DNA of 64,000 nucleotides. Origin: Salvia splendens (lineage: Eukaryota > Streptophyta > Magnoliopsida > Lamiales > Lamiaceae). The translations under genes and the position numbers were made by a program. The stretch is taken from contig NC_056040.1 in NCBI RefSeq assembly GCF_004379255.2, positions 27,060,852 through 27,124,851 on the forward strand. Reading direction: 5' to 3'. Below, piece after piece: positions 10,711-21,899 of this stretch. The notes under the pieces were generated by a model. The model did not search any database. It was not told the DNA's origin and saw only the letters and a list, made by a program, of their open reading frames with translations. Position 1 is the first letter of the stretch. Every line of letters begins with the position of its first letter.

Positions 10711-11961
10711 TCATCCGCCAAAGTTTGCCCAAATGTGCTCAATTAGATCATGTTGGAGTTGGGTGTGGGCGCTAGAGTCGCGTGTCCTTGCACGAATGGA
10801 TAACCGTTCTTGTATAGACGGATGCGCTCCACTTCGAGGCGGACTACTTGCGGTTGAGCTTCCGGGGGATTCGGGGTCGAACCAATTTCCCGCCTCGGGT
10901 CCTTCGTCTTGGACAATCATGTTGTGCAAGATTATGCACGTATACATGATGTCGACCATGTTCTCCATGAACCACGTACGAGCCGGGGCTTTGATGATGT
11001 TGAAGCGCGCTTGGAGAACCCCGAACGCCCTCTCCACATCCTTGCGAGCAGCCTCCTGCTTCTGCGCAAAAAGAGCCTGCTTTGGGTTCGCAGACCCACT
11101 GCACGTCTTCACGAAGGTAGGCCACTTCGGGTAGATGCCATCGGCGAGATAGTACCCCATTTTATAAAGCCGATTGTTGGCGACGAAGTTGATGGCCGGC
11201 GCTTTACCATCCGAAACTTCGGTCAAGAGGTCGGACTGGTTGAGCACGTTTACGTCGTTGTTCGACCCGGGGACCCCGAAGTACGCGTGCCAGATCCAAA
11301 GGCGGTAGTCGGCAACAGCCTCGAGTATAACGGTTGGGTGGGTACCTTTGTGGCCGCTCGTGTAGGACCCCTTCCACGCCACCGGGCAATTCTTCCATTG
11401 CCAGTGCATGCAATCGACGCTGCCGAGCATCCCTGGGAATCCGTGCACTGTTTCGTGAAGGTCGAGAAGGAACTGACAATCGGCCGTGCTTGGCCTCCGG
11501 AGAAATTCGTCGGTGAAGGCTGCCCGGATGCCTTTGCAGAATTTGAGCAAGCACATTCGCCCAGTGCTATCTCCGATGTGGAGGTATTCGTCGAACATGT
11601 CGGCCGTTTGTCCAGTCGCAAGCTGGCGGATTGCTGCAGTACATTTCTGCAGCGTCGTGTGGCTGGGACGTCCGACCGCGTCGAACCCTTCCTGGAAGAA
11701 CTCTTCCCGGGCTGCCAAAGTATTCACGATGTGGAGAAATAACGGTTTCCCCATGCGGAAACGGCGACGGAAGTACGTATCTCCCCAAACCGGGTTATCG
11801 CAGAAGTAGTCGCGTACTAACCTTGCGGCGGCTTCCTCCCGGTTACGATGGATGTACGTACGGGAGCGACGTTGGGGCGGAGCGGCTTCTTCCGCCTCCC
11901 GTCGTCGATCTTCTTCAAGTGATTGTTCCAATATTTGACGCATTTGTTCATAAGGATCCAT
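10711..11961 (-). CDS. Harbinger-type DDE transposase, full length, 416 aa
   Basis: The frame runs uninterrupted from the ATG at 11961 to 10711. After an acidic/arginine-rich start (MDPYEQMRQILEQ) comes the conserved DTYFRRRFRMGKPLF segment (about residues 60-75), then KCTAAIRQLA and DEYLHIG (about 105-130). The DDE_Tnp_4 nuclease core shows the first aspartate in GSVDCMHWQWKNCP, the second in GSNNDVNVLNQ and the glutamate in RKDVERAFGVLQ. The C-terminus carries CIILHNMIVQDEGPE. Length and order fit plant PIF/Harbinger transposases (HARBI1/ALP1-like). It would act in the nucleus, cutting at the terminal repeats and inserting at TTA. It is the only undamaged transposase in the window. Because host proteins such as ALP1 derive from this family, expression should be considered, but the surrounding terminal repeats and target duplication argue for a transposon gene. 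Confidence 0.95.
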   Translation of the reverse strand: MDPYEQMRQILEQSLEEDRRREAEEAAPPQRRSRTYIHRNREEAAARLVRDYFCDNPVWGDTYFRRRFRMGKPLFLHIVNTLAAREEFFQEGFDAVGRPSHTTLQKCTAAIRQLATGQTADMFDEYLHIGDSTGRMCLLKFCKGIRAAFTDEFLRRPSTADCQFLLDLHETVHGFPGMLGSVDCMHWQWKNCPVAWKGSYTSGHKGTHPTVILEAVADYRLWIWHAYFGVPGSNNDVNVLNQSDLLTEVSDGKAPAINFVANNRLYKMGYYLADGIYPKWPTFVKTCSGSANPKQALFAQKQEAARKDVERAFGVLQARFNIIKAPARTWFMENMVDIMYTCIILHNMIVQDEGPEAGNWFDPESPGSSTASSPPRSGAHPSIQERLSIRARTRDSSAHTQLQHDLIEHIWANFGG

Positions 11962-12456
11962 TAGTTTGATTAAATTTGGGAGAAGGAAAATAGAGTTGAT
12001 TTGAGATGAAAATTGGGGTGGAAATAGAGAGAAATAGATGTGTGTTTGTGATTGAAATGAGTATGAAATAGGAGTATTTATAGAGTAAATAAAAAAAAAA
12101 AAAAAAAAAACGGCTATAAAATTAACGGTCTCATTACCGTTAATAAAAAAAAATTTTATTTTTTTTTTATTAAATTCGAATTTTTAAAAAAAAAAATGAA
12201 TTATTGCGTCATCGGGACGAAGCCCACTCGCGGGGCAGCGAGTGGGCTTCACGCGTCGAATGGGAGTCCGCCACGTCGCCTCGGCGCGTGGCGGAACGTT
12301 TCGTTCCGCGTTCCGGAGGAACGAAACGCGGCACGGCATGGGAACGGTGGCGGCACGGAATGGCGACGGAACGCACGCTGCAACGCGTGCCGCCGCGAAA
12401 CCGTTCCTCCGGAACGGCATAGGAACGGCGACGGCACCGCGTTGCGGATGCTCTTA

Positions 12457-12625
12457 GCGACATAAAATTGAGTGAGTTAGTATTCGGTAAATGAGAAAAA
12501 GTCTTTGCATAATTTTAAAAAGAAGAAATAAATGGCTGTCAAAGCAGTGATGATGATGAACATCAAAACAACAACTACTTCCTCCAATTGATTTTGATTT
12601 TGATTTTGATTTTGATCCATCCAAC
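12457..12625 (+). promoter_or_regulatory. Short upstream region of the receptor-like kinase
   Basis: Only about 170 bases separate the Harbinger target duplication from the kinase ATG. The stretch holds AT-rich sequence, a TTTTGA hexamer repeat (about 12590-12616) that would lie in the leader, and no obvious TATA box. Promoter elements further upstream must lie in, or have been displaced by, the transposon. This is positional inference. Confidence 0.35.
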
Positions 12626-13981
12626 ATGCAAATGGAGGAGGACACAAGATCAATCTTAATCTCCATCGCCATAATTTTACTCCTCATAACCTCCATCATC
12701 ATCGCCCGCCTCTCCCTCAAACTCTCCGAATCCTTCTACCTCATCTGCGGCGCCGCCCTCGCCGCCATCCTATCCGTCGCCGCCATTGTCGTCCTCCGCA
12801 TCCGCTACAACACCCGCCGCAAGCAGCTCGAGCACCAGATCAGCTTCCAAGGCCGCGAGCTGCGGATCGAGTACAGCTTCCTCCGCAAAGTCGCCGGCGT
12901 CCCCACCAAGTTCCGCCACCGCGAGCTCGAGGAGGCCACCGACGGCTTCCGCTCCCTCCTCGGCCGCGGCGGATCCGGCTCCGTCTTCAAAGGCATCCTC
13001 TCCGACGGCACCGCCGTCGCCGTCAAGCGAATCGACGGCGAGGAGCGCGCCGAGAAGGAGTTCAAAGCCGAGGTTGCCGCCATCGCCAGCGTCCAGCACC
13101 TAAACCTAGCTCGCCTCCTCGGCTATTGCATTGCCTCCGGTGGCAGCCCTCGCTTCCTCGTTTACGAATTCGTCTTCAACGGATCCCTAGACAATTGGAT
13201 TTTCCCCAAAATTAAACCTAATCAGAGAAGCGGCTGCTTGCCCTGGGATCTGAGATGCAGAATCGCGTTAGATGTAGCAAAAGCCCTAAATTATCTCCAC
13301 CACGATTGCCGATCATGCGTCCTGCATTTGGATGTGAAGCCGGAAAACATATTGCTCGACGGCGATTTCCGCGCCCTAGTTTCCGATTTCGGACTGTCGA
13401 AGCTCAAGGGGAGGGATGAGAGCCGTGTTGTGACGACGATCCGCGGCACGAGAGGCTACATGGCGCCGGAATGGCTGCTGGAAAACGGTGTTTCAGAAAA
13501 ATGCGATGTTTACAGCTACGGAATGGTGGTGTTGGAGATGATTGGGGGAAGGAGGTGCATCACTGAGCTTGACAAGGGGCATCACTCCAAAAAAAAGTTT
13601 CAGTTCTTTCCGAGGATTGTGGTGGAAAAGTTGAAAGAGGGGAAGTTGATGGAGGTTGTGGATGATAGGTTGAAGGAGGCCGATGTCGATGAGGCCGAGC
13701 TGAGACGGATGGTTGGAGTGGCGCTGTGGTGCATACAGGAGAAGCCGAGGACGAGGCCGACCATGGCGGAGGTGGTTGAGATGCTGGAAGGGCGGAGGCC
13801 GGTGGAGGATGCGCCCGACACGCAGATGCTTGTCGTGGATCTCTTGTCGATTGATGAAGAGGATGACGATGATGGAAATGGTAGAATGGACAAGCGTCGA
13901 AAGCCAAGAGCTGTGGTGGTGCGCGATAGCCCCTTGTCCGTGGCTCCCTCGATGGCCTTCTCCACGCTGTCGGGACGTTGA
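12626..13981 (+). CDS. Receptor-like protein kinase, At5g20050-like, non-RD, intronless
   Basis: A 451-residue uninterrupted frame. Two hydrophobic segments open the protein (about residues 9-27 and 38-57), so it is membrane-anchored with almost no extracellular domain. The kinase domain follows: glycine loop GRGGSGSVFKG (113-123), catalytic lysine in VAVK (K134), catalytic loop HLDVKPEN (234-241), DFG at 254-256 and MAPEW (279-283). The residue before the catalytic aspartate is leucine, not arginine, so this is a non-RD kinase. The tail is acidic then basic (EEDDDD near 411-416). The whole protein resembles the probable receptor-like kinase At5g20050; its ligand and pathway are unknown. An in-frame ATG at 12632 is an alternative start. 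The coding GC content is much higher than the surroundings, especially at third positions in the first half. A Harbinger element lies immediately upstream. Confidence 0.93.
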   Translation: MQMEEDTRSILISIAIILLLITSIIIARLSLKLSESFYLICGAALAAILSVAAIVVLRIRYNTRRKQLEHQISFQGRELRIEYSFLRKVAGVPTKFRHRELEEATDGFRSLLGRGGSGSVFKGILSDGTAVAVKRIDGEERAEKEFKAEVAAIASVQHLNLARLLGYCIASGGSPRFLVYEFVFNGSLDNWIFPKIKPNQRSGCLPWDLRCRIALDVAKALNYLHHDCRSCVLHLDVKPENILLDGDFRALVSDFGLSKLKGRDESRVVTTIRGTRGYMAPEWLLENGVSEKCDVYSYGMVVLEMIGGRRCITELDKGHHSKKKFQFFPRIVVEKLKEGKLMEVVDDRLKEADVDEAELRRMVGVALWCIQEKPRTRPTMAEVVEMLEGRRPVEDAPDTQMLVVDLLSIDEEDDDDGNGRMDKRRKPRAVVVRDSPLSVAPSMAFSTLSGR

Positions 13982-14463
13982 GCCGGAAACTGTTTGTATA
14001 GGTAGACCATTTTTTGTTGCAACAAGACTGCAACTAGAATCATACATTTGAGGTCGATTTATTCAATTTTTTGGTAGTGTCCCAAGATTAGATTAGATTA
14101 GATTAGATTAGGCCATACTTGACAATAAAAGAACTTTATTACACTTCTGTAACTTGCACTCCGACTCTTTAATCAAATGTGAAATACAGAAATGATGGAT
14201 TTACAAATTTGTAGCTGCACACATTCTGTATTTAGACTTGATGGAAATGGCTAGAATGTACATTTTGCCAAATTAAATATACAAATTTACAAATAGGAAA
14301 CTAAATTCTAACAATCCGCACAATAGTTATTTAAGATGAATATTTATAGGGAATGTTAAACTATTGATTTAAAAGAAATGGAGCGTCAACAGTTTGAAAT
14401 TATGCAAGATAAATTAAAACTTGTGACTTTTCTATTTCACAATATTGAATGAAACATTCAGTT
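13982..14463. other. 3' UTR of the kinase and intergenic DNA
   Basis: The probable 3' UTR contains a pentamer array, ATTAG repeated about five times (14085-14112). The rest is AT-rich and has no coding similarity. The oxygenase pseudogene begins its final exon at 14464 on the opposite strand, so the two genes are convergent. Confidence 0.5.
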
Positions 14464-17400
14464 TTATGTATTGAGGTCGTAATACTTGTCCAGCACTTTT
14501 TCGGTGTAATCTCCAAAAGAAATAGATCCATTTGGCATGATAAACTGTAAGAAATTACCAACACCACACCATAAATATTTGAAAATATATGTATAATCAA
14601 ATTAATATCCCTAATTTATATATAGATTCATCACATGTTATTGTCATGGCATGCTGATACAAATCAAACTGACTCACCTCATGTGTATTCACCAGCTCCA
14701 GAAAAAGAAGCTTTTCGTCCCTGAACATAAAAAATCATCGATAAGAATTGCACGCAACAGTACATTTCATCCATACATTTCCAATGTATGATGACAAATG
14801 ATCTAAATCTGTTCAACTTATGTTATAATCGGAAGGAATCCTACATGCAAATATTCGTTTTGCGCAGTTATAACTATGCCAACTACTTCCAAAAGATACA
14901 GGTTTTTGAAGTTAGCCTATGTTGCTCACATCATTTTATCAGCAAACTATAAAATGCCCAGCTTCATAAATCTTAGTCCCTCTATACCGAAGAGAGTTTG
15001 CAGCATACTGATTCATTGTTTAATGACTTGATAATCAGATTCTGTTATGGTTGATTTAGAACCAAAAACATAGAGATGGAGAGATTTGTGAATAAGCAAA
15101 TAAGTACCAGTTAGGCTGCATAAATAATGCAAATGTAGAACGTTCAACACCAGATGCCACCTCACCTTTTGGTGCCTAAATATCAAAAAATGGTTAAAAG
15201 ATAGTAATAACATCATAACTAGCATTAAACAGCCACTATGTGAGATTAACAGCGCTTTCATGATAGAAGAGAGATTTAAACAGCCAGATTACCCGAACAC
15301 AATGTGGTGTTGCACAAAGTTGACCTCCCGACACTATCTCAGTCGTTTCACCTATTTGGTAGGCAATTTCATCTTCCCCATACACCACATATATCAGTAA
15401 AAGCACAGATGATGACAAAATCGAAGCATGTCTTAAGACAAACACCGTACGAAGGGATATGGGCAAAGAATTGGGGCATAAGATCTATAAATTTTATTGG
15501 TATCCGGTCACAATGTAGTGAAAAGTAAGGAGGAAAACAGGTTGAACTTTCAAGAATTGCACATTACGAAATCAATCGTTTAAATGTAATATTTGAGCGC
15601 ATAAAACACAACCAAGCCTTTATACTACTATTACAATGAGCAGAAAGATATATACTTTGACTATTTGACCTGAACGTGTTTTTACATAAAGGCCAGCAGT
15701 GCTGTCAGGACAAGATATTTCCACAGAATCTCTCGTGAAAATTGCACTAGTAAGGCATGCATAAGGGATGCCAGCATCCATTAGTCAAACTAAAGTAAGA
15801 CAAACTAGTAGAAATTTCTCAAAGGGAACATGTGTTTTCTACTAATCAGAGACTTTATACACTCTTATTAGGGTACAAAACAAAGGGAAGGAAAAAAAAC
15901 AAAAGGAGAGAAATAATATGTGTGACAAACCAAAGAGAGATACAATCAATGATGCAAAAAAGAAGAATAAAATTCTGCTTTTTATACATTAAACATCATT
16001 ATCGTAATAGCCTCATCTATATGAAGATACGGTGATGGTAATACAAGATCTAAAATTTAGATACCTGTAAGGGAACCATGATCTGTATGCCATCCACACC
16101 ATGATGACATAGATTCACCACCATCATCTACAACAGAAGTGCTGCAACAAAGCTATTCATGAATGACCAATATTTAAGAGAAAAACTGTCTTTGATATCT
16201 ATTATTAAAAATGACCATGTTAGAGAAAAGTTGCGAGGAAGGCTGGTATGAAAATAGATGGAGAACAGAACACAATAAACTGAAATAGAAAATGTCAAAC
16301 TAGCAAATTACTAAACATTCCTCTCAAACCTCAAATGACCTATATATAGGACTCTCAAAAGACTAATAAAAAGACAAGGGAAATGAATATGATCATAATA
16401 CAATTAATAGTAACTCCGCCAAACTACCTCCACCATCTTGTAACCTCTCCTTGTAATAACTCTCCATTACTCTATCATTATCACAATATAATTATAATTT
16501 ATAAGTAATTGTTGCACTAATGTCTCCCTGCACAATGCATATCACAGTGATCCTTGCAAATGGGAGTTCAATAGTTGTCAAATTAAAAAGAATTCAACTT
16601 TTTTTTACTGTGGCTGTAAAAAGTATTATGAAAATGTTCAACCATAGAAAAGGGTTATTATTGAATCAGTTTGTTATTGCCTCGGTTTGTTAGTTGATTG
16701 TATATTTTAACTAGTATTACTTCACAATATAACAAGATACTAAAAAATCTAACGTCCCAATATTTGCAGTGAGGTGAGAGGTTTTGTCACAGTAGAGGGA
16801 ATTCATATATTTGGAGGCATCGTATAATCATTTTTAAAAAATGCAATGATCCTGGGAATGATAGCTAGCTACACATAACGTTTGCAAGGAAAGAAATGTA
16901 CCACTGATGGGATGGGAAATAATATAGGAGACGGCCTTTATGGCACTGAGACCGAAGAAGTATTTGCTGCAGACTTCCATTTTCATGCATTTTCAACTCA
17001 TTTGACTCTGGAGAAGTACAGATCAAGAAGCAATAGGTTAGATACGAAAGCTAATATATCACAGCAAATGCAAAAATCCCGGCCTTCAGCAGCAAAGGGA
17101 TCCGCTACTGGAAAGAGTAAGGACACAAAACACTCTTATGGTAGTAATGTGTTAGCTTAACAGTTTTACTGCATTCAAATTATGTTTGCCTTGTTATAAG
17201 TTATAACAGCTAGTACTAAAAAATGAACAGCATCAAATTTCAAAGCCATTTTAAAATATAGGCATCCTTCAATAATCAGTTGCATCTTCATTCCATATCT
17301 AGGGATACAGAACAGTTTTCTCCTTTTTCATTAGTTAGACTAGGGGCTTTGGAAAATATTTTGCCAAACAATAGCCAGATTTTTTTTTCGAACCCTATAT

Positions 17401-20134
17401 TATAAGCATGCAATAGATGGAATGGGACAAAGTTTTAAACTAGAATAATTAAGGTCCCTGTTTTTAAGTCTCAAAAGCAACCAATTAAAATTGATATTAA
17501 CAAATTGCATTTATTAAATGTATCATGCAGCACAATGCACACTAGTTACATCATGCATTCAGTATTTATAGCGATCATACACTGTACATCCCAAAGTAAA
17601 TGAAATTGACACTGGAGAAAAGACATAGCAAGTAAACAAAATCAAAAGATGAAGAACTTACTATATTGATCGCAATGGTGTGCCAACAGTAATCCAACAT
17701 CTAGTATCAACTTTCCGAGAGGTTTAAAGGCTACATGTGGTAGAGGTAGAAAAAAGAAGAAGTCAGGTATCCAGATCCAGACCAATGAAGATTTACAAAG
17801 AGAAGGAAAAATGTTACGGAGCAATAGGCGGAAGCACCTTAAGCGTTTGCTAATATCTCAGCATGCGAACATATGGTACGATAGGCATGATAAATAATGA
17901 AGAATATGTTGGAACAGAAAATAAATTAAAATGCAAACATATATGAAACAAAGTTTGAAGTCTCACATTAAATTCAGCAGCAAACTAAGGATGTGGAAAA
18001 CAGTTTCTGAGTTGCATACTATATATATTGTCACAAGTTTTCCAAGAAAAAGGTTTGATAAATAAATTACAAACACCCAACAAGTTACACCACCCCTGAC
18101 TGCAATTACGGTAGAGAATATGAAAACAATTTACTAGACAGGTTCAGAGTAGCTAGTTCCCAGCACATACCTAGTTCAAGCTGGCAATACATCATGAGGC
18201 CATATATTTGGTCCACAGTAAGAAGGATACCTATTAGGAAAAGATCATCAAAACAATCAGAATTCAGAGAGTATAGTATTCTCCAATATTAAAAAATAAG
18301 TGGACCTTTTAAATGGCCTTTATCTTCTATGAGAAATAGATCAGATTAAAATTCTCAACCAAGTACAGAAATTTCATTTTTCGCAAATGTCAACATAGGT
18401 GACATGCAAATTTATATAGCATGTATAGTTTCGAGTTTAATTTTCCTACTGATAATTGACAGGTTCCAGCCAACCAAATGAACAGTGACAGATACTTTAG
18501 TCTTCATATTAAAACAGGTAAATACTAGTATTTATTATACTAATAAAAAAAGGACAGCCCAAAATCGCAGGCATATTCTATTAAGCTATACATTATCCAA
18601 TATTCACGATAATATCATATTTCTGCTACTGCTGACAAAAGTAGTAGCAGAAGTTATTACCTTTGAACAAGTGATTGGTCATTTGTGGGGACATCAAGTA
18701 ATGGATTGGCATTGAAGGAGCCTTTCATCGTATCTGTTAAATATAATCAAACTCACACAACTCAAAAAGTGTTACGAAATAGCAACATAGAAGGTTAGAA
18801 AGTGCAAGTGAAACTGATAATATGACTATTGGAATGAGAACCGAAGTTGTATACAAGGACAAAAAGTTGCTAATGCCCGCTAATCTATATTTCAAGGACC
18901 CAATTACCTGGTTTTCCGGACTCAAGTTTTTCTTTTCCATGACTCCATCCAAAATTGTACCTGCATATACTCCTCCTCAAGATTCAAAGTTAATAACATT
19001 TTAAAAGCTGAATACAAACAAACATGGAAAACATAAGCAAACTGAACTAAAGCTAGGAGGGTGATCCCAAGGTGAGTAACTGAAGACATAGAATGATAGA
19101 AGGATAATGAGAAGAAGGATTGACATACCTACTGTTAGGATCTTCAAGTTGCAGCTTAAAATCTTCCGGGAGGCCAGCTAATCTGATTCAAAATTATGAC
19201 AAGGTGAGAGGAAGAGAACATGAAAAATTGAATTTACAGTTGACTGATGAAAATCAAGGGTCCATCACATTGGCGGAAATCATGTAGAATGCATACCTAG
19301 GCGCAAGGCATAGAAGATTTCAACGCAGTAATTGATAACCAGGCACCTACACAAATGGAACCAAATCCAGTTACGAAGTTGATATTTCAGAGCAACTGCG
19401 TGCATTTTGTTTACATGTTGCAACTATTAAGCTAGTAGGATTATATCTTAGTTTTCATGAACATGGTAAGCAGTGCAATATAAACAATTACTCTTTCTGT
19501 ATAGTCAGTGTATGAATTTTCAAAAATGTTAATAACTGAAATCCAAATAGTTTGACACCATAATTTTTCCCAGTCAGAGATCCTAACAAAACAAACAAAC
19601 AACAAATCCGATTATTCAATTCCACAATCAAAATAAAACTCGTTGATTTCATATATGTGGAAGGCCTTTTTGTGTAGAAGAAGAAGACACTAAATGGCGC
19701 GAGAGAGGGAGAGAGAGTTGATACTCCATAAAATTCAGTAAATTGAAACAAAAACAGAAAATCACTCCATACATCCGATATGGAGAGAATTCCGAGGCCG
19801 TTGGGGCCAAATCCGAGCTCAATTTTCTCCGATAAATCCGCACTTGTATCCTATCGTCAAAACAAACACGATGTATCAGATCATATGCACTCCTCATAAC
19901 TACCAACTCAAGCACAAATGATCGATATTTGGATTACCTTCAATTGATCGTAGGAAATAGTAGGTGTTGAAATAGTGGGAGCAGAGAGTGCGAGGAAAAT
20001 TCAGCAGCTGATCGAATAGCGGAGTACCGCGATCGAAATGAGAATTTTGCAATTACAGCCGTTTGCGGCGGAGGCAGAGGGGCGGGGTTAGCGTAGCCGT
20101 GGCGGAGAAAGGCGGAGTGATTTAGAGAAGTCAT
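14464..20134 (-). pseudogene. 2OG-Fe(II) oxygenase superfamily (isopenicillin-N-synthase-like) gene, broken
   Basis: Fifteen exons can be traced on the minus strand: 19938-20134, 19773-19850, 19297-19346, 19129-19182, 18908-18960, 18661-18733, 18171-18230, 17662-17730, 16902-17007, 16065-16141, 15656-15756, 15293-15388, 15108-15175, 14678-14720 and 14464-14544. The iron-binding HxD is in WHTDHGSLTG (exon 10) and the distal histidine region is CATPHCV (exon 12), as in non-heme 2OG dioxygenases. Lesions: the exon 1 start frame (ATG 20134) does not match the frame joining exon 2; TGA in exon 3 at 19320-19322; a short deletion shifting the frame at the end of exon 7 (about 18174-18186); and the starts expected for exons 11 and 12 are preceded by AT instead of AG. 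Other junctions are GT-AG. The many intact exons suggest recent loss, or errors in this assembly. Substrate unknown. Confidence 0.82.
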
Positions 20135-21220
20135 GTTATGGCGCCGTGTGCAATTCGACCAATCTTTTTTTAAATTTGGACGTCGTCTTCCGCCGTTACG
20201 TCTCACTAACGACTTCGTTTTTATACATTTTCTTACTTTTTAATACGCCACTATCAAAGTTTAGATTTATCTTTCTTTTTATCTCTCTTTAAATCGATCA
20301 ACCATTTTAGGTAGAGTGAACCACTCCATTCGTGGTGAAATCTTATCCAATTTTGTTTTATCCATGAATTATTGTCCATTTTATTTTTTTCCTATTTTCG
20401 ATAAATGAACTCTACTTTCCACTTTACATTCACGTTCTATTATAAAACTAATATATAAATGTGGGACCTATATTCCACTAACTTTTCCCACTCACTTTTC
20501 TTCACATTTGTTAAAATCTGCGTCGAGCCAAACAAGAACAACATTTTGCTGAAGGAGGAGTATAAAACTAGTACTCCGAGAATGGGTTTGCGTATTCAAC
20601 ATTTACAAGATCACATTTTCAGTTAAAAAGTTCTATAATTTTCAAATTCAGTCCTGATTTTTACTATTTTATCCTTCATCCTTTAAGGGATGTATTTGAC
20701 CATTTAGCTTGATTTGAAGAGTGTGTTAGAGCACCAAACTTGTGGTTTTTAAATGTTTATATACTTTTGTTTTGATTTTCTAAGGATCAAAAATTTTCAT
20801 GGTATTATTAAATCTTTATATATTATCTCAAAATAAATTATTTAAATTTTTATAGTATTATCTAAAAATGAATTATTTAAATTTTTATGATATGTTTAAA
20901 ATTATTGCATTACAATCAAAAAATTAATACCTGATAACTTTTTTAGTACTCTACATCTCATTATTCATGATTGCATTACAATAGTAAAAGTTTTCCAGCT
21001 TATAGTATATCTTTAGCAGTTCTTCCGTTTCCACTCTACATCTCATTATTCATGCTTATTTACTACTAATTTTATGACTTAAATCGCTAATTTACTAACT
21101 CATCAACGCAGTTTATTAAAGATGTAAACACGATCACATTAAAATATCAATACAAATTTGTGTAGAAATTTAGGCATAGTTTGGTAGCTATGATAATTAT
21201 AGATTAGTTTATTTAACCTA
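20135..21220. other. Intergenic AT-rich DNA with a Stowaway-like remnant
   Basis: Upstream of the oxygenase pseudogene. The part 20290-20570 has the composition and phrases of a decayed Stowaway (ACTTTCCACTTTACATTC, ATATTCCACTAACTTTTCCCAC, ending GGAGGAGTA) without intact ends. The phrase CTCTACATCTCATTATTCATG appears twice near 20950 and 21030. No gene seen. Confidence 0.45.
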
Positions 21221-21847
21221 GGGGTATCAAAACGGGTACCCGCGGGTACCCGAACCCGAAAAGTTCAATATTATATTACCCAATCCCGACCTATATGATT
21301 ATACTGATAATCCGATACCCGCATCAGATATTCTGAACCCGCAGTTACGGGTAACCAAACGCGTTGGCATAATTTGAGTTGTGTATTATATTATTAAATG
21401 GTATTATACCTTTAGTTTTCGACAGGACTTAACATCAATGCTAGTCATCTAATACAACAATTTTATGTACACGTTTGTCATTTTAGAATGAATTTTGGGA
21501 TTTCATGCAGCGGCGAATCCAGGTGGGGTCGGCCTACCCCTCCACAGTCGCCGTAGAATCGCCGGATACTACCCTCCCTCAACTGCCGACCCCACGGTGC
21601 CAACTCTCCTGCCCCAAGTCTCTGGCTCGCTGCGAGCTAAATCTGATGCGGAGAAGATGATAGAGACAATTGAATTCTTATCTAGTAATTGGGCTTCACC
21701 AAATGGGCCTACCTCATCTATCAATTAAGCTGGCACATGTTCCAATAAATTTTACATATACTGGATTACTGCTAATACACGAGAATACAAAATATTTATG
21801 TGGCATAATGCCTATTCTTTAACGCCTAATAAGGAGTATTCATAAAG

Positions 21848-21899
<52 letters not shown>
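21848..21899. repeat. (ATT)n microsatellite, about 17 units
   Basis: An uninterrupted ATT trinucleotide run. Likely length-variable between individuals; no regulatory role can be read from it. Confidence 0.95.

Larger units (their letters stand above)
10387..12453 (-). mobile_element. PIF/Harbinger DNA transposon, 2.07 kb, perfect TTA target duplication, intact transposase
   Basis: The left end reads GGCCATCCACAACGCTG and the reverse complement of the right end GAGCATCCGCAACGCGG. TTA flanks both sides exactly (10384-10386 and 12454-12456). One long minus-strand ORF (10711-11961) encodes the transposase without interruption. Both subterminal regions are crowded with CGTTCC / GGAACG motifs. 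The Myb-like partner gene is missing, so movement would need that protein from elsewhere. The right end lies about 170 bp from the start codon of the receptor-like kinase. Confidence 0.95.

Noticed and set aside
10909..11742. Plus-strand ORF of 277 codons
   Set aside because: It lies antisense to the intact Harbinger transposase and has no domain; it is open because of the GC-rich coding sequence on the other strand.
12770..13103. Ala/Asp-rich and Ser/Pro-rich ORFs on both strands
   Set aside because: Out-of-frame readings of the GC-rich first half of the receptor kinase.
13493..14047. Minus-strand ORFs of 147-184 codons
   Set aside because: Antisense to the receptor-kinase coding region, rich in His/Ser/Pro from codon complementarity, no domain.
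16882..17160. Plus-strand ORF of 92 codons
   Set aside because: Antisense to exon 9 of the oxygenase pseudogene, which has correct splice signals and family motifs.
21495..21728. 77-codon ORF as a small gene
   Set aside because: No family recognised, no splice or promoter context, and it lies inside the candidate hAT remnant.
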